Below are positions 33,211 to 44,753 of a stretch of DNA of 64,000 bases, one piece after another. The notes beneath the pieces were generated by a model that was not told where the DNA came from, did no database searches, and was given only the letters and a program-made list of their open reading frames with translations. Source of the DNA: Capsicum annuum (taxonomy: Eukaryota; Streptophyta; Magnoliopsida; Solanales; Solanaceae); NCBI RefSeq assembly GCF_002878395.1, contig NC_061119.1, forward strand, positions 18,831,994 to 18,895,993, in the 5' to 3' direction. How positions within the stretch are numbered: the stretch's first letter is position 1; every line of letters starts with the position of its first letter. The translations under genes and the position numbers were made by a program.

Positions 33211-34649
33211 TTAGTTTTTTCCTCTTCTTTATAGATATAAGGAACTGAAAGTTGATCAACTTTGGCCCGACCATCATAAGAGGCTGCAGTAAAGATGCGT
33301 TCGGAGGAATAAGCTGCATGCAGATGGAACCACTTCACATATGGGAGGTATGTATTACCGATAATGTTATCGGGCAAACACACATAGAGTACACTGATTT
33401 TGTGAATGTTGTTTTTACCAATTAATCATAGATTATTCAAATAAGATATTTGCAATTTTACAGTTAACTTTGGTAGGTCCGAACTAATAAGGTTGAAAGA
33501 CCATGAATATGGTTCAAATACCCTATTAAGATTTAATGTCGGTTCTTGCTCATGTTTATTTGTCAAGCATTAGGAAGGGATCTATTTTTGGTGTCATTGT
33601 AAATAGATTCAATAGCGATTGGACTAACTTATAAGGTGCATTGGACTCTGAGAAGAATTTTGAAACCTAGCACTACATCTAACAAGAACGAAAAACCAAT
33701 ATAGTTATTGCCCTAGCCCAAATTTATATGGTTGGATTACTCAGGGTGATGATTATATGCTAGTAAATGCTGTAAGAGATTGCCTTCGAGGGAAAATGGG
33801 TGGTTAGTGAAAGACTATATCATCTGAGAGCTAATTGAAGAAGAGACATATGGTAGAAAGTAACTTCTAGCGAAGCTGGCCGATGGAATTATCTTAAAAC
33901 ATGAGAAATCTTTATCAAGTGCAAATATGAAAGTGTATCTGGTAATGTAAATTCATTTATTGTCTCTCCAAGAGAAAAATAGTGTAGATGGTCACTTTAC
34001 TAGGGAGCTGCGACTAGGTAGTGTGGTCGGGATTATCACCTAGATAGAAAATAGCAGAAAACTGAGAAAGAAGCCACAAGGGCATCGAGGGTTAAAATGA
34101 TGTACGGTAAGTCTAGAAAGCTTATGCCAATAAAAACTGTAGTTAATGTAAAGAATCTAAGAAAAGGCGGCAATTTCTGAATTTTAAATTGCATCCCATG
34201 CCTTCTTGTTTGTGGTTTCGATTAGGTCTGCTGCTGTTGACTTGATCGGAACCACAAACGTGATTGAGAGACAAATTAAGTGTCATTACTTTCATAGAAA
34301 TATGTTTATAATTGATTGTGTTTTATAGCCTTAGCATGCTTTCAAAATTTCTTGGAGAAGATCAGAGGCTTGCTTTAGTTTGTGAATTTCGATAATTTTC
34401 AAGCTTGCTCAAGAGTTCTTGATCTCTTGTGAGCTTGATCAGGAACACCACCTTCAAAGTTGTGGCATTAAAGAAGGCCTACAAACTCTTTTTTATAGAA
34501 GCCTTATAGGATACATAGAGGGTCGTTGTGTTTGTATTAGGTCAAAATGTGTTGATGCACATTAACTAAGTAGTCCCAACAGTTGAAAAACAAACTTTAA
34601 TCGAGCGTTGCTCAATGCATCTTGCTCAACCAAATTGATAAATTCATAG

Positions 34650-34725
34650 GCAAGGAGTTACGTAATGTTTAATCTAAATTGACTCTACCAAGCCTATCAA
34701 ACGTTACGTAACTCCAGGCTCATTA
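34650..34725. repeat. Second inner hairpin of the palindrome
   Basis: GGAGTTACGTAATGTTT and AAACGTTACGTAACTCC are inverted copies about 30 bases apart; the same hairpin sits at 35731-35795 in the right arm. Confidence 0.85.
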
Positions 34726-34822
34726 CCCTATCAAAAAACTTTGCACGAGCTAGTGGACAAATCAAATGAGATCAATATCTCAACCTTTCTGCTGATCGCT
34801 CTTCTTCTATATAGATGACAAT

Positions 34823-35015
34823 ATATCCGCTATGCAAAAGTCTACACCGTTGCTAGAAATGTTTGTCAAGTCACAAGTCTTTAGAAGGCATCAATAGTAA
34901 ACTCTCAATATCAAGCGATATTGAGAGATTACTAGTCATGCCTTCTTAAGACTTTCGCTATGGCAAATATTTCTGCTGATGACAAGATATCTGTCATGCA
35001 AAAGTCTACACCATC
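34823..35015. repeat. Inner palindrome inside the left arm, axis near 34917
   Basis: GCAAAAGTCTACACC (34832) and GGTGTAGACTTTTGC (complement near 35001) frame arms that meet at CTCAATATCAAGCGATATTGAG. A matching inner palindrome exists in the right arm near 35530 (CTCAATATTATTTGATATTGAG). Palindromes are thus nested two deep. Confidence 0.85.
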
Positions 35016-37175
35016 AGTAGTAATTCTTTCCAGAAAGAAAGTATTCAGAAGGCATTATTAGTAATCACTCAACATCAAGGAAGTCTTGTACAAAAGTCTT
35101 CAGAAGACATTCAAAAATAATAAAGTTTTTAGCAATGACTACATATAATTACCATCAACAACCTCACCAGATTCACTCCTAGTTCAAAAGAAAAGGCAGA
35201 AATATTTTTGTTTGCATTCGAACTAGGAATGCAAATGAAAATATTTCTGCCTTTTCGTTTGAACTAGCAGTGTATCTAGTGATGTTGTTGATGCCGTAAT
35301 TATGTATAGTCATTGCTGAAAACTTCCTTATTTTTTGAATGTATTTTGAAGACCTTCGTACAAGGCTTCTTTGATGTTGAGAGATTACTAATAATGCCTT
35401 CTGAAGACTTTTTCTCTGGAAAGGATTGTTGCTGACGGTGTAGACTTTCGCATGGCAGATATCTTATCATCAGCAGAAATTCTTGCCATAGAAAACATCT
35501 TGAGAAGGGATGACTAGGAATCTCTCAATATTATTTGATATTGAGAGATTACTGTTGATGCCTTTTGAAGACTTGCGCCCTGGCAAGCATTTCTGGCGAT
35601 GGTGTAGACTTTTGCGTAGCAAAATCTTGTCATCTATATTGGATAAGATCGATAAATAGAAAGGCTGACAGATTGAGCTTGTTTGATTTGTGCACTAACT
35701 CGGTCAAATTTTTTTAATAGGATAATGATCCTGGAGTTACGTAACGTTTGATAGGTTTGGTAGAGTAGGTTTAGCTCACACGCTACATAACTCCTTCTTT
35801 ATTAATTTATCAAATTGTTTGAGCAAGCTGCATTAAACAATGCTCGATAAAAGTGTGTTGTTCAACTGTTGGTACCACATCTTCAGTGTGCATCAACACA
35901 TTTTGACCTAAAATAAACGCAACATCCCTCCATGCATCCTTTAAGGATTCTAAAAAAAGTGTTCTAAAGGCCTTCTTTAATGTCACAACTTTGAAGGTAG
36001 TATTCCTGATCGATCTTACAAGAGATCAAGAAATCTATACCAACATCAAAAAAGGCAAGGACTAGCTTGAATACAGAATCAACCAGCTGGAGGCAAGCTT
36101 GAAAATTATCGAAATTCACAAACTAGAGTAAGCCTCTGATCTTCTCCAAGAAATGTTGAAACCATGCTAAGGCTATAAAACACAATCAATTAATCCATAT
36201 TTCTAAGAAAGTAATGAAACTCAATTTGACTTTTAATCACATTTGTGGTTCTGATAAGGTCAACAACAGTGGACCTAATTGAAACCATAAACAAGAAAGC
36301 ATGAGATGTCATTTAAAATTCAGACATTTCCGCCTTCGCTTAGATTCCTTACTTTAGCTGCAGTTTCTGTTGGCACAAGTTTTCTAGACTTGTTGTACAT
36401 TATTTTAATCTTGATGCTCTTAAGGCTACTTTATTAGTCTTCAGCTATCTTCTATCTAGGTGATTATCCCGACCACGCTACCTAGTCACAGCTCCCTAGA
36501 AAAGTGTCCATCGATATTATTTTTCTTTTAGAGAGACAACAAATGAATTTACATTATCGGATACACTTTTATATTTGCACTTGATTCAGATTCTCATGTT
36601 TTAAGATAATTTCATCGACCAAATTTGCTAGAAGTTACTTTCTACCCTATGTCTCTTCTTTAATTAGCTCTCCGATGATATAGTCTTTCATCAACTCCCC
36701 TTTCCCTCGCAAGCATTCTCCTTTGGCTTGTTCTGGCGTATAATCATCTTCTTGATCAATCCTTCCATATAAATTTAGGCCAGGGGAATTTCTATTGGTT
36801 TTTTATTCTTGTTTGATGTAGTGCGAGGCTTTGAAGGTTTTCTCTGAGTCCAATGTACACTTAAAGTTAAGTCTAATCACTATTGGTTCTCTGTAATGAC
36901 ACCAATTATTGATCACTTCTCAAAACTTTACATGCATATATATGAGCAACAACCGTCAGTAATTCGTAACAAGGTATCATCACCATCTCCATGAGGCCTT
37001 CAGCCTTATCAATTCGAACCCATCAAACTTAACTATACAATGCAGGATCTTGTTTGAATGATCAGTGCTTAATCGGTTAAAAACTGCATTCACAAAAATA
37101 TTATACTTTGTGTGTGTTGTCCCGGTGACCTTATCAGTAATACTACTTAAATCACACCCTTATGATAGTGGATTC

Positions 37176-37439
37176 ATCTGTACACATCTTATTCTTTCTA
37201 GCCCGTCTATTGCTTAAATTTAATAAACAGATGACTAACAAGTTGCAATAGACGCCACATCTGTTGGAAAAGCAAACTGATATATCCATTTGTTGCAACA
37301 GATTGTCAATATGTTGTAAGTTATCTGACAGATGGAATATATTTTGCAATAGATTAACCATCTGTTAGATTTATTTTAAACCAATTTTCTTTTCTTTTTG
37401 AAATACAATAAAAAAGATAAAATGTTGTATTTAGATCCA
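37176..37439. other. Spacer with palindrome half-sites
   Basis: Contains CATCTGTTGG, TTTGTTGCAACAGATTG and related words (37259-37365). No gene. Confidence 0.5.
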
Positions 37440-38409
37440 TTTTTTTAAGGAAAAACTACAAGAAATAGCATACTTAAGACTAAAATTATGAAAAATAGAA
37501 ACACTTTAATGAAATTACATTGTGTAGCAAACATAACATTACTTAAGTGTGGTCCCCCACTTATTGCCTTTGAGGAGTTACCATTTATAAGATTTCTTTT
37601 TTCATGCCACTTCTCTTTCACTTTCCTTTTAACTGATATTTACATTACCTTTTATTATTTGAAATCTCTTAGATTTCTCTTTCAATTTTTCCTCTTTTCC
37701 CTAAATTACTCTTATTTAAATTAATAGATTCATTTTCCAAATCAAACTCAATTATGAACATTATTATCTTCATAACATTCAAATTTTCAAAATATCACTT
37801 TTTATATCTCTAACTTTTTTTCTTGCTAGTTTTTTAATTTTTTTATCGTTTTATTTTTTAATTTAATTTATGTTTCTTTTTTATTTTTTCCTTTCCACTT
37901 TATTTCTCTCTTCTACTTCTCTTTTTTTTTTCTTTCTTCGTTTTCTATTTTTTTTTCTTTCTCATATTTTTTTTGTTTTCTTCATCTTTTTTTTTTGTCT
38001 TTTTTTTTACACTTTTTTTTTTTGTTTTTTTTTCACTTTCTTTTTTTTTTTTTTCCTTTTTCACTTCTTTTTTCAGATTTTTATTTTTCGTTTTTGTTTT
38101 TTTTTTTTCTTTTTTTTCATTTTCTTACTGTTCTATTTGGGAATTTGAATCAAAAGGGACAAACAATTTTTTAAATTAACTTGAAATAATTTAATGTTGT
38201 TTGATATCGTTTTTATGTCTTTAATCATTTTTATATCAATTTTTTTCCAGTAAATAGTTTTTTGAATATTTCATATATGAATTTTAAAAAAATAAAGACT
38301 ATTGTACAGTTTCATCGAATTAGATAAAAATTGAATTGATCGAGTTACTATTTGTTCAAACTCGATTTTGGTACCTTAAATAGTAATAATTTTTTTTTGA
38401 ATTTTATCG

Positions 38410-39110
38410 GATTGTATAGTCAATTAATCTGTTTGTATATTCGGAATAGTGAAATTGTAATCTACTGATTTTATCTCTATATATTGTTTGCCTTTGTATA
38501 TGTTGATTATGTTTGTATATTTATAGGTCTGTATATGTATTTTAACTGTATTTTTCAGTTTCTGCATATGTATTTTTCTGTTTGGCATATGTATTTTACA
38601 GGTCTGCATATGAATTCATAGGTAATTATATGTATTTTTCATATTTTTAACTTTGTATATGTATTTTATGCAAATCTATACATATATCTTTCATAACACA
38701 TATGAAAAATATATTTTTATTGAAATCAAAATACATATATATTTACATAGAATTTTTAGAAAGTACATATACGTAATTGTACATGTATTAGTTATTTGTA
38801 ATGTAATTATATCTTTTTTTGATTATACATTTACCCAGATATGTAATGTTATTTAAATATAATACTTCAAAATGATTACATTCATACAATACATTTTCAG
38901 TATTTTGATTACCTATATGTATGTATATAGTTCTCATTTTTGTTATAGAGATTTTTTGTTTTATATGTTTATATATACATATGAATCAGATATGTATTTT
39001 CAGAATTACATATGCAGGTTTATATGTATATTTTGTACTGTAAATACATATGTAGATTTGTATATCTATTTATTTTTTATATTTTTTAAATATGTATATA
39101 TGATATAGAT
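38410..39110. repeat. Degenerate ATATGTATTTT minisatellite
   Basis: Words such as TCTGTATATGTATTTTAC and GCATATGTATTTTTC repeat at 20-30-base spacing across the middle of the Mutator-like element. Confidence 0.7.
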
Positions 39111-39295
39111 ATTTATCTTTAAAAAATAAAAGTTAAACATATAAAAGTAAAAAAAAACATAAAAAAAAAATAAAAAAACGAAAATGAAGAATCCAAAAAA
39201 AAAAGAAAAGAAGTGAAAAATAAAAAAATAGAAATGGAAAAATAAAAGAAAAAAAAATAACAATAGAAAAAAGAGGAAGAAAATGAAAAATAAAA

Positions 39296-39395
39296 NNNNN
39301 NNNNNNNNNNNNNNNNNNNNNNNNNNNNNNNNNNNNNNNNNNNNNNNNNNNNNNNNNNNNNNNNNNNNNNNNNNNNNNNNNNNNNNNNNNNNNNN
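39296..39395. other. Assembly gap (100 N)
   Basis: 100 N inside the A-rich right arm, where short reads or homopolymer errors would break the assembly. Confidence 0.95.
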
Positions 39396-40003
39396 AAAAA
39401 AAAATACGTGAATGAAAAAAACAAAAAAAAAATTAAAGAAAAAATGAAAAAGGAAAAAAAGAAGAGAAATAGAACAAAGAAAATAAAGTGGAAAGAAATA
39501 AAATAGAAGAGAAAAAAAAAGAAATCAAAATAAAAATGTGTGAATGAAAGAAAAAAACGATAATGATACTTTATTTTGAATTTTTGAAGATCATGAATAC
39601 TATAATCTTCATATATGAGTTTGATTTGAAAAAGTGATCTACTAATTTATAGAAGATAAATTTATGAAAAAAGAATCTGCTGCTTTAAATAAGAATTTAC
39701 TGCTTTAAAACATAAGATAATTATTCCTTATTTAACTCAACTGATTTGAGTAAAAAAAGGAAGTAAATCTTGTTGTATATGTATTTAAGTAGCAACACTT
39801 TTATAAAATACAAAATACAAGTTGCTATTTCATGTAATTATGAAATAGTTGTTATGAAACTCCTAATTATGAGCTTAAGTTTGCTACTTTTGAAATTTGC
39901 CCTTTTTTTAATTTACATATTCGAAAAGTCACCAATTTTATTTAATTAAGGGATATGGACAGTCGTGGCTTTTTGTTTGACTAAACCCTTCCAATTCAAT
40001 CAT

Positions 40004-40014
40004 TTTTAAATAGG
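40004..40014 (+). promoter_or_regulatory. TATA-like box of short gene copy 1
   Basis: TTTTTAAATAG, about 48 bases before ATG 40052, aligned with the clearer TATAAATAT at 41561 in copy 2. Confidence 0.4.
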
Positions 40015-40051
40015 TCTCTTCTTATTCGTTCATTCTACTACACTTACAAAT

Positions 40052-40255
40052 ATGGATGATCCAGATTCGTACAAAAAGATTCATATCGAGTCCTTACAAG
40101 AACTTCAAAGGCAGTTTGATGAACTATAGAGGGACTTGACCGACTTCAGAGCAAGGAGGGCCCTGCTGCTGCTGGATGAAAATTATCCCGTTGACAATAC
40201 TTATAGTAAGAATAATAATAGTAATGATAATAATAATAGTAGTAATAATAATTAG
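40052..40255 (+). pseudogene. Short gene with Asn-rich tail, copy 1, unknown function
   Basis: ATG at 40052 opens MDDPDSYKKIHIESLQEL in frame to TAG at 40253, with one in-frame TAG at codon 26 (40127). After the stop comes a basic/Leu stretch (RARRALLLLDE) and then an Asn/Ser tail coded by AAT repeats. The upstream 90 bases, with TATA-like box and CGTTCATTCTACTACAC, match those of copy 2 at 41520-41600. I do not recognise the protein. Duplication with conserved promoter and coding tail suggests it was once a real transcription unit, possibly of the transposon family that spread the TGTTGCAACAG repeats. Confidence 0.4.
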
Positions 40256-40559
40256 TTTATGTTTTTTTTAGCGTATGTATGTATTTTCCTCCTTTTGTAT
40301 ATCGGATCCACCAAGGGATTCAAAAATTTACGTTTGGTGGTCGATTTTGAATTTTTAATTCATATTTAGTATTTAATTATCGTTCTTGCTTATTCCTTAT
40401 TCTCAACATGTCAACAGAGGTTAATATGACGCGATAGATCGATCATATATTGCAACAGACGATAATTAATAAAAAAGGGTTATTATTATTGAGAGGGTGA
40501 AAAGACATGACTTTTCGATTATTTAATATGAAAAATGATTCATAAATAAATAATAAGAA

Positions 40560-41490
40560 AATAAATGATAAACATAATTTATAACCGTAACAGAACGATT
40601 ATTTAATTTTAATAAATGATCATGACTTTTCGACATATTTATTTTTAAATCTGTTTTTTTAATTTATATAATAGAAGTCACCAACTTAGGATTAAAGATA
40701 TGTTGAGTATTAAAAAGATAGCTTATATGTGCAACAAATATATTATCTGATGCAACAGATTGTTGATTTGTTGCAACAAATGGTGTATCTGTTGTAACTC
40801 AAAAAAATGGTTATTGAAAAGAACTTATCAAGTTACAGCTTTCCACAGTAATAAAAAATGCCACCAGTATTAATAAATGGAGGTGAACAGTCGCTTCTTT
40901 TTATTTTTAAATCTATTTTTTAATTTATATAATAATAAAAAAGTCACTAAATTTGGATTAAAGATAAAGATATGATGATTATTACAAAGATTTATGTTGC
41001 AATAGATATATTATCTGTTGTAACAGATCATAGATTTGTTGCAACAAATGATATACCTATTATCACAGATAGGTTATATAATGCAGCAGATATATAATCT
41101 GTTGCCACAACTAAAAAAAGTGGTCACTGAAAAGAACTTATCAAGTCACAACTTCCCACAGTAATAAAAAAGTCACCAGAATTAATAAATAGAGGTGAAT
41201 TGTCGCGCCTTTTTATTTTTATTCTATTTTTTAAATTTATATAATTAAAAAGTAATTTGAATTAATGATAAAGATACGATGATTATTAAAAAGATATATA
41301 TTGCAACAGATATATTATCTGTTGCAACAGATCGTAGATTTGCTGCAACAAATTTTACATCTATTGTCACAGATGTGTTATCTAATGCAACAGATATATA
41401 ATCTGTTGCCACAACTCAAAAAAATGATTACTGAAAAGAATTTTATCAAGTCACAAATTTTCATAGTAATAAAAAAGTCACCAGTATTAA
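40560..41490. repeat. Tandem array, unit about 310 bp, three copies
   Basis: Landmark CACCAGWATTAATAAATRGAG occurs at about 40862, 41173 and 41480 (spacings 311 and 307). Each unit carries a TATTTTTA...TATATAAT stretch and a cluster of RTTGCAACAGAT words; the third has the exact 16-bp palindrome at 41317-41332. The array lies between the two copies of the short gene. Confidence 0.9.
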
Positions 41491-41560
41491 TAAATGGAGG
41501 TGAACAGTCACGCCTTTTTACCTAGCGCCTTTTTACCTAACTCATTCAACTTCAATCCTC

Positions 41561-41569
41561 TATAAATAT
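41561..41569 (+). promoter_or_regulatory. TATA box of short gene copy 2
   Basis: TATAAATAT followed about 25 bases on by CGTTCATTCTACTACAC, the presumed start region shared with copy 1. Confidence 0.55.
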
Positions 41570-41584
41570 GTCCCTCCTTACTCG

Positions 41585-42002
41585 TTCATTCTACTACACA
41601 TATCTATTTATTTCTTTCTCTTGTCTTTCATATTACACCTTCAACTATTTTCTCTTCAAGAACTTGATTGTTTTTCCCTATCTCTTGTAAGTTTTTTTTC
41701 TTGCTTTTTGTGTAAATATACGTTGTATTACTTTTGAATTCTTTTCTTTACTTTTGTTTTTTCATTTTTTATCAATTTATGTGTGTTCTAGATACGGGTG
41801 ATCCAGTGTGGGAAGTCTTTATTTTATGAGATGACGTACGAGAACTGTAAAATAGGTACATAATTTACAGTGGGAGTTAACCGCTGTCAGAGTAAGAATG
41901 TTACGGGAGATCAACAAGATAAGAAGGGCACTGCTGCTTCCTGTCAAAGATGCGACTGGTGATAATAATAATAATTATGAAGAATCTATTAATAATAATT
42001 AG
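41585..42002 (+). pseudogene. Short gene with Asn-rich tail, copy 2
   Basis: A 5' untranslated stretch ends CTATCTCTTGTAAG (donor about 41688), a T-rich intron follows, and the acceptor TTCTAG lies before ATACGGGTGATCCAG. Copy 1 has ATATGGATGATCCAG there, so the start codon ATG has become ACG. Frames are broken in the middle. The tail 41889-42002 is open and aligns with copy 1: RRALLLPVKDATGDNNNNYE, ending in three Asn and TAG. The intron is absent from copy 1, which reads straight through. Unknown function. Confidence 0.4.
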
Positions 42003-42124
42003 ATTATTTTGTTTCTTCTTTCTTTCTAAGTCTGTATATGTATTTTTATTTGTTTTAGTTTAATAAAAAAATTATGTTTGATCAATTCTGACCTTTTTAA
42101 TTCATATTTAATTTTCATTCTGTC

Positions 42125-42665
42125 TATTATCTTCTGAACAAACATGTCGATGATTGGACGTAAGGAGTAATTTTGAATCCAGTAGCAATAGCAGGATTTA
42201 AGATTTATCTGTTGGGTTTGTGGCAGGGGCCGATTTATGTTTTTCCGTACAGATTACTTATATGTTGCAACAGATAACTAGTCCTTTTCAACAGATAACT
42301 CCATTCGTCTCAAATTACTCTACCCATCCCAAATTGAGATGGTACATTGATGAAGAAAAATAATTAATAACATGCCTATTTTACCATAATACCCCTATTA
42401 AATGATGTTTACATTTTAATTTGAAAAAAAAGTGATTAATGCATAGAGTAAAACATAGATTTTTTTAATCTCTTCTTGATTAATAAAAAAGACAAGTCAA
42501 ATGAGAAATTAAATTAGAAAATTTGGGATGGGTAATTTGAGACGGGGGGGATATTTAATTTTCATTCTGTTTATTATATTCTCAACAAACATGTCGATGA
42601 TTGGACGTAAGAAATAATTTTGAATCCAGTAGCAATAGCAAAACATATTGATTATCTGTTGGGTT
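42125..42665. repeat. Local duplication split by a MITE
   Basis: AACATGTCGATGATTGGACG and GAATCCAGTAGCAATAGCA occur at about 42140 and 42589 with TATCTGTTGGGTTTGT following in both. The MITE at 42298 lies between the copies. Confidence 0.85.
42298..42551. mobile_element. Stowaway-like MITE
   Basis: The ends ACTCCATTCGTCTCAAATTA and, inverted, TAATTTGAGACGGGGGGGA extend into pairing TACCCATCCCAAATT. TA flanks at 42296-42297 and 42552-42553. About 254 bp. Confidence 0.8.
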
Positions 42666-42689
42666 TGTTGCAGGAGTTGATTTTTGTTG

Positions 42690-42845
42690 TTCCAAATAGA
42701 TTAATCAGTCTGATGCAATAGATAATCAGTCTGATGAAACAGATAATCAGTTTGATGTAACAGATAACTAGTCTGTTGCAATAGATATATCTTCTATTGC
42801 AACAACTTACTCATCTGATGCACAAGATGAGTGATCTGTTTAAAT
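42690..42845. repeat. Short tandem repeats of the CAGATAATCAGTCTGATG type
   Basis: Four units of about 22 bases followed by CTGTTGCAATAGAT and CTATTGCAACA variants. Confidence 0.85.
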
Positions 42846-44082
42846 TGTGGGCACTTATTTTGGATAATGATCGACTTCTATCCATTGTTGGAAAAAACAA
42901 CAGTAAATTTGTAACCCAGGTGACAAATTCGACTAATAATCATAATTTGACTTATCAAGGTCTCTGATGAAGTAATGTAAAAGTGAAAAGTTGTGATGTT
43001 CGAAATAAAATTTGACCTAAAAAATTGGTAAAATAGCAACAGTAGCGGTAATAACAACAACAACAATAATGGTTGATAGGAAGAAGATGAAGATGATAAT
43101 GAAGTAGAAGATGATGAATAAAGCAGCAGTAGCAACAATGAACAATAATAATCGTGAAGAGAGAGAAAATATCAACGGATGAGAAGAGAGAGAAATGAGC
43201 CTTTTTTCGTCTATTTTCTGTAATATTAACGAACATTTGGATCAAAGTGTAAATTTAAAAACTTGTGGATTATTTTCAAACTTATCCAACTTTCTTAATC
43301 CATAATAAAGTAATTGTCACCTCCACCTAATAATTAAAACTTGTGTCACCTACACCTCATTTTAAAACTCTTTTGTCACCTACAACTAAAAGCCCCTAGT
43401 AAGAAGCTGCCATTTCTATTCCTTCAACAATTTAACCTCTTCGGAGTTACAAGAATTTTTAATTTCTCTGTGGACATAACTCTTTCGGTAGACACTTATA
43501 AATAGTGCCTCTAGCGGCTAGGGTCTACGGGGCATGTCTAGCGTTGACTACACAAATAGTTTTTATTTGACTATTTGATTATTTTTCCTTTCCTGAGTAA
43601 AAGATAAGTCTATGTTGTTGATGAAGCCCAGACAAAGGATAAACTTGTTTTTCTTTTTCTTTTACAGATTTCGTATGGAGAAAAACTTTTTTCTTATTGA
43701 TAAAATTATTTTTTTCATTTTACAATAAAACATTTTCAATTATAAAGAAAAATAACTTTTGTCACTTATCGGATATGAGTGAGTATTCATTTTCATTTAA
43801 TAGTATAATAGTTACATTTTTACTTTATCTCAATCATTTAAACTAATACTTACATATTATTATCAACCATTAGAATTCCAAAGTGTCATAAAACTATTAT
43901 ATGTTTATCATAATCTCCACATTATATCATGACACGACTTAAAAATTGATCTAGAAAATATATTCTTTTCTGAATAAAATAATCTTAGTAAGTGTTATAA
44001 CTTATACCTCAAGGAAAACGAGACCTCAGCATTTGTATTGACAATTATTTTATTTATCACCTCTCTGTAGACATATAAATTT
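42846..44082. other. Spacer without recognisable genes
   Basis: AAC/AAT and GATGAA simple-repeat tracts at 43035-43150; three TGTCACCTMCACCT words at 43316-43385. Nothing else identified. Confidence 0.45.
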
Positions 44083-44753
44083 TGTTGGATTAAATTCATA
44101 AAAGGTTTGGGTTTAGTTCATGTTCATTTGGGTTAATTAATTAACTTGGGCCTTACAAATTAATTTGTCAGTTATATTATATTCAAGACCAAAGTTCATT
44201 ACACATTCACGTCCAAACACATGGCACATGTTAGGGTGACTTGGTGTCCTCGCCAAATGCAAGACCAACAAGATGACGCCACATGCCCAATTGATGTGGA
44301 AATCTCGTCCATATTCAAGAACAAGTTCAAAGTCATCAAGTGTCAAAATGATCTATTTCGACGAATCGCAAGTCTCCTGACCTACTCCATACAACTATAA
44401 ATTTGGGAGTTACATAACATTCTAAGAAGATTCAATAAACACTTTGACAAGCATTAGAGAAGCATTGACATCGGCTACTAAGTTCTTTCAAGGAGAAATC
44501 AACGGAATTCTTCGCAAAGATTTTTTCAAATTTACAAACCACATTGCAACTTTCTCGGTGATTGAAGTACATCTCTAGAAGTCCAAATCATCCAACGAAT
44601 CAAGAAACACGCTAATGAAGTCTCTCAGATCATTTCTAAGAGACAAGAATGTTACAAAATTGTACTCACAAGATATATTCATAAAAAATACTCTTTTTTA
44701 TTTATCTTTTGTTGCAGTTAATTTTCGATACCTTTACAAATTTGATCCGATCA
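44083..44753 (+). repeat. 5' LTR of a plus-strand gypsy element (layer 1)
   Basis: Starts TGTTGGATTAAATTC, has a TATA-like ACTATAAATTTGG at 44394-44406 and ends GATCCGATCA. It is followed by TTTTTGCACTCTCAATGGGG, which resembles the post-LTR sequence of solanaceous gypsy elements. The 3' LTR is not in the window. Confidence 0.6.

Larger units (their letters stand above)
33270..37175. repeat. Giant imperfect palindrome (foldback), axis near 35223
   Basis: The left arm (about 33270-35218) and right arm (about 35228-37175) are inverted copies. Around the axis, AAAAGGCAGAAATATTTTTG and its inverse flank GCATTCGAACTAGGAATGC, leaving a loop of fewer than 10 bases. Further out, GTTACGTAACTCC, GAGTGTACATTGGACTC-like and CCTAAATTTATATGG blocks pair, to an outer block near GATAATGTTATCGGG. 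Within each arm there are smaller palindromes (next entry). No transposase or clear target duplication was found. No continuous coding frame exists. Confidence 0.85.
37449..39902. mobile_element. Non-autonomous Mutator-like element with exact 9-bp TSD
   Basis: The ends GGAAAAACTACAAGAAATAGC and, inverted, GGCAAATTTCAAAAGTAGCAA are followed inward by pairing blocks (CATAATTAT, TTTTCAAATCAAACTC, CTTTCCACTTTAT). The flanks TTTTTTTAA (37440-37448 and 39903-39911) match perfectly; because they are A/T homopolymer-like, the TSD alone is weaker than its length suggests. The arms (about 700-800 bp) contain long T-rich (left) and A-rich (right) tracts. The centre 38410-39110 is a degenerate repeat of TATATGTATTTT. 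No gene: the Phe-rich and Lys-rich open frames are homopolymer artefacts. Confidence 0.8.

Noticed and set aside
33177..33383. 68-codon minus-strand open frame
   Set aside because: Sits at the outer edge of the giant palindrome and overlaps the heptad frame; its counterpart in the other arm is not open.
37870..39424. Phe-rich and Lys-rich open frames
   Set aside because: Homopolymer T and A tracts of the Mutator-like element; one also spans an N gap.
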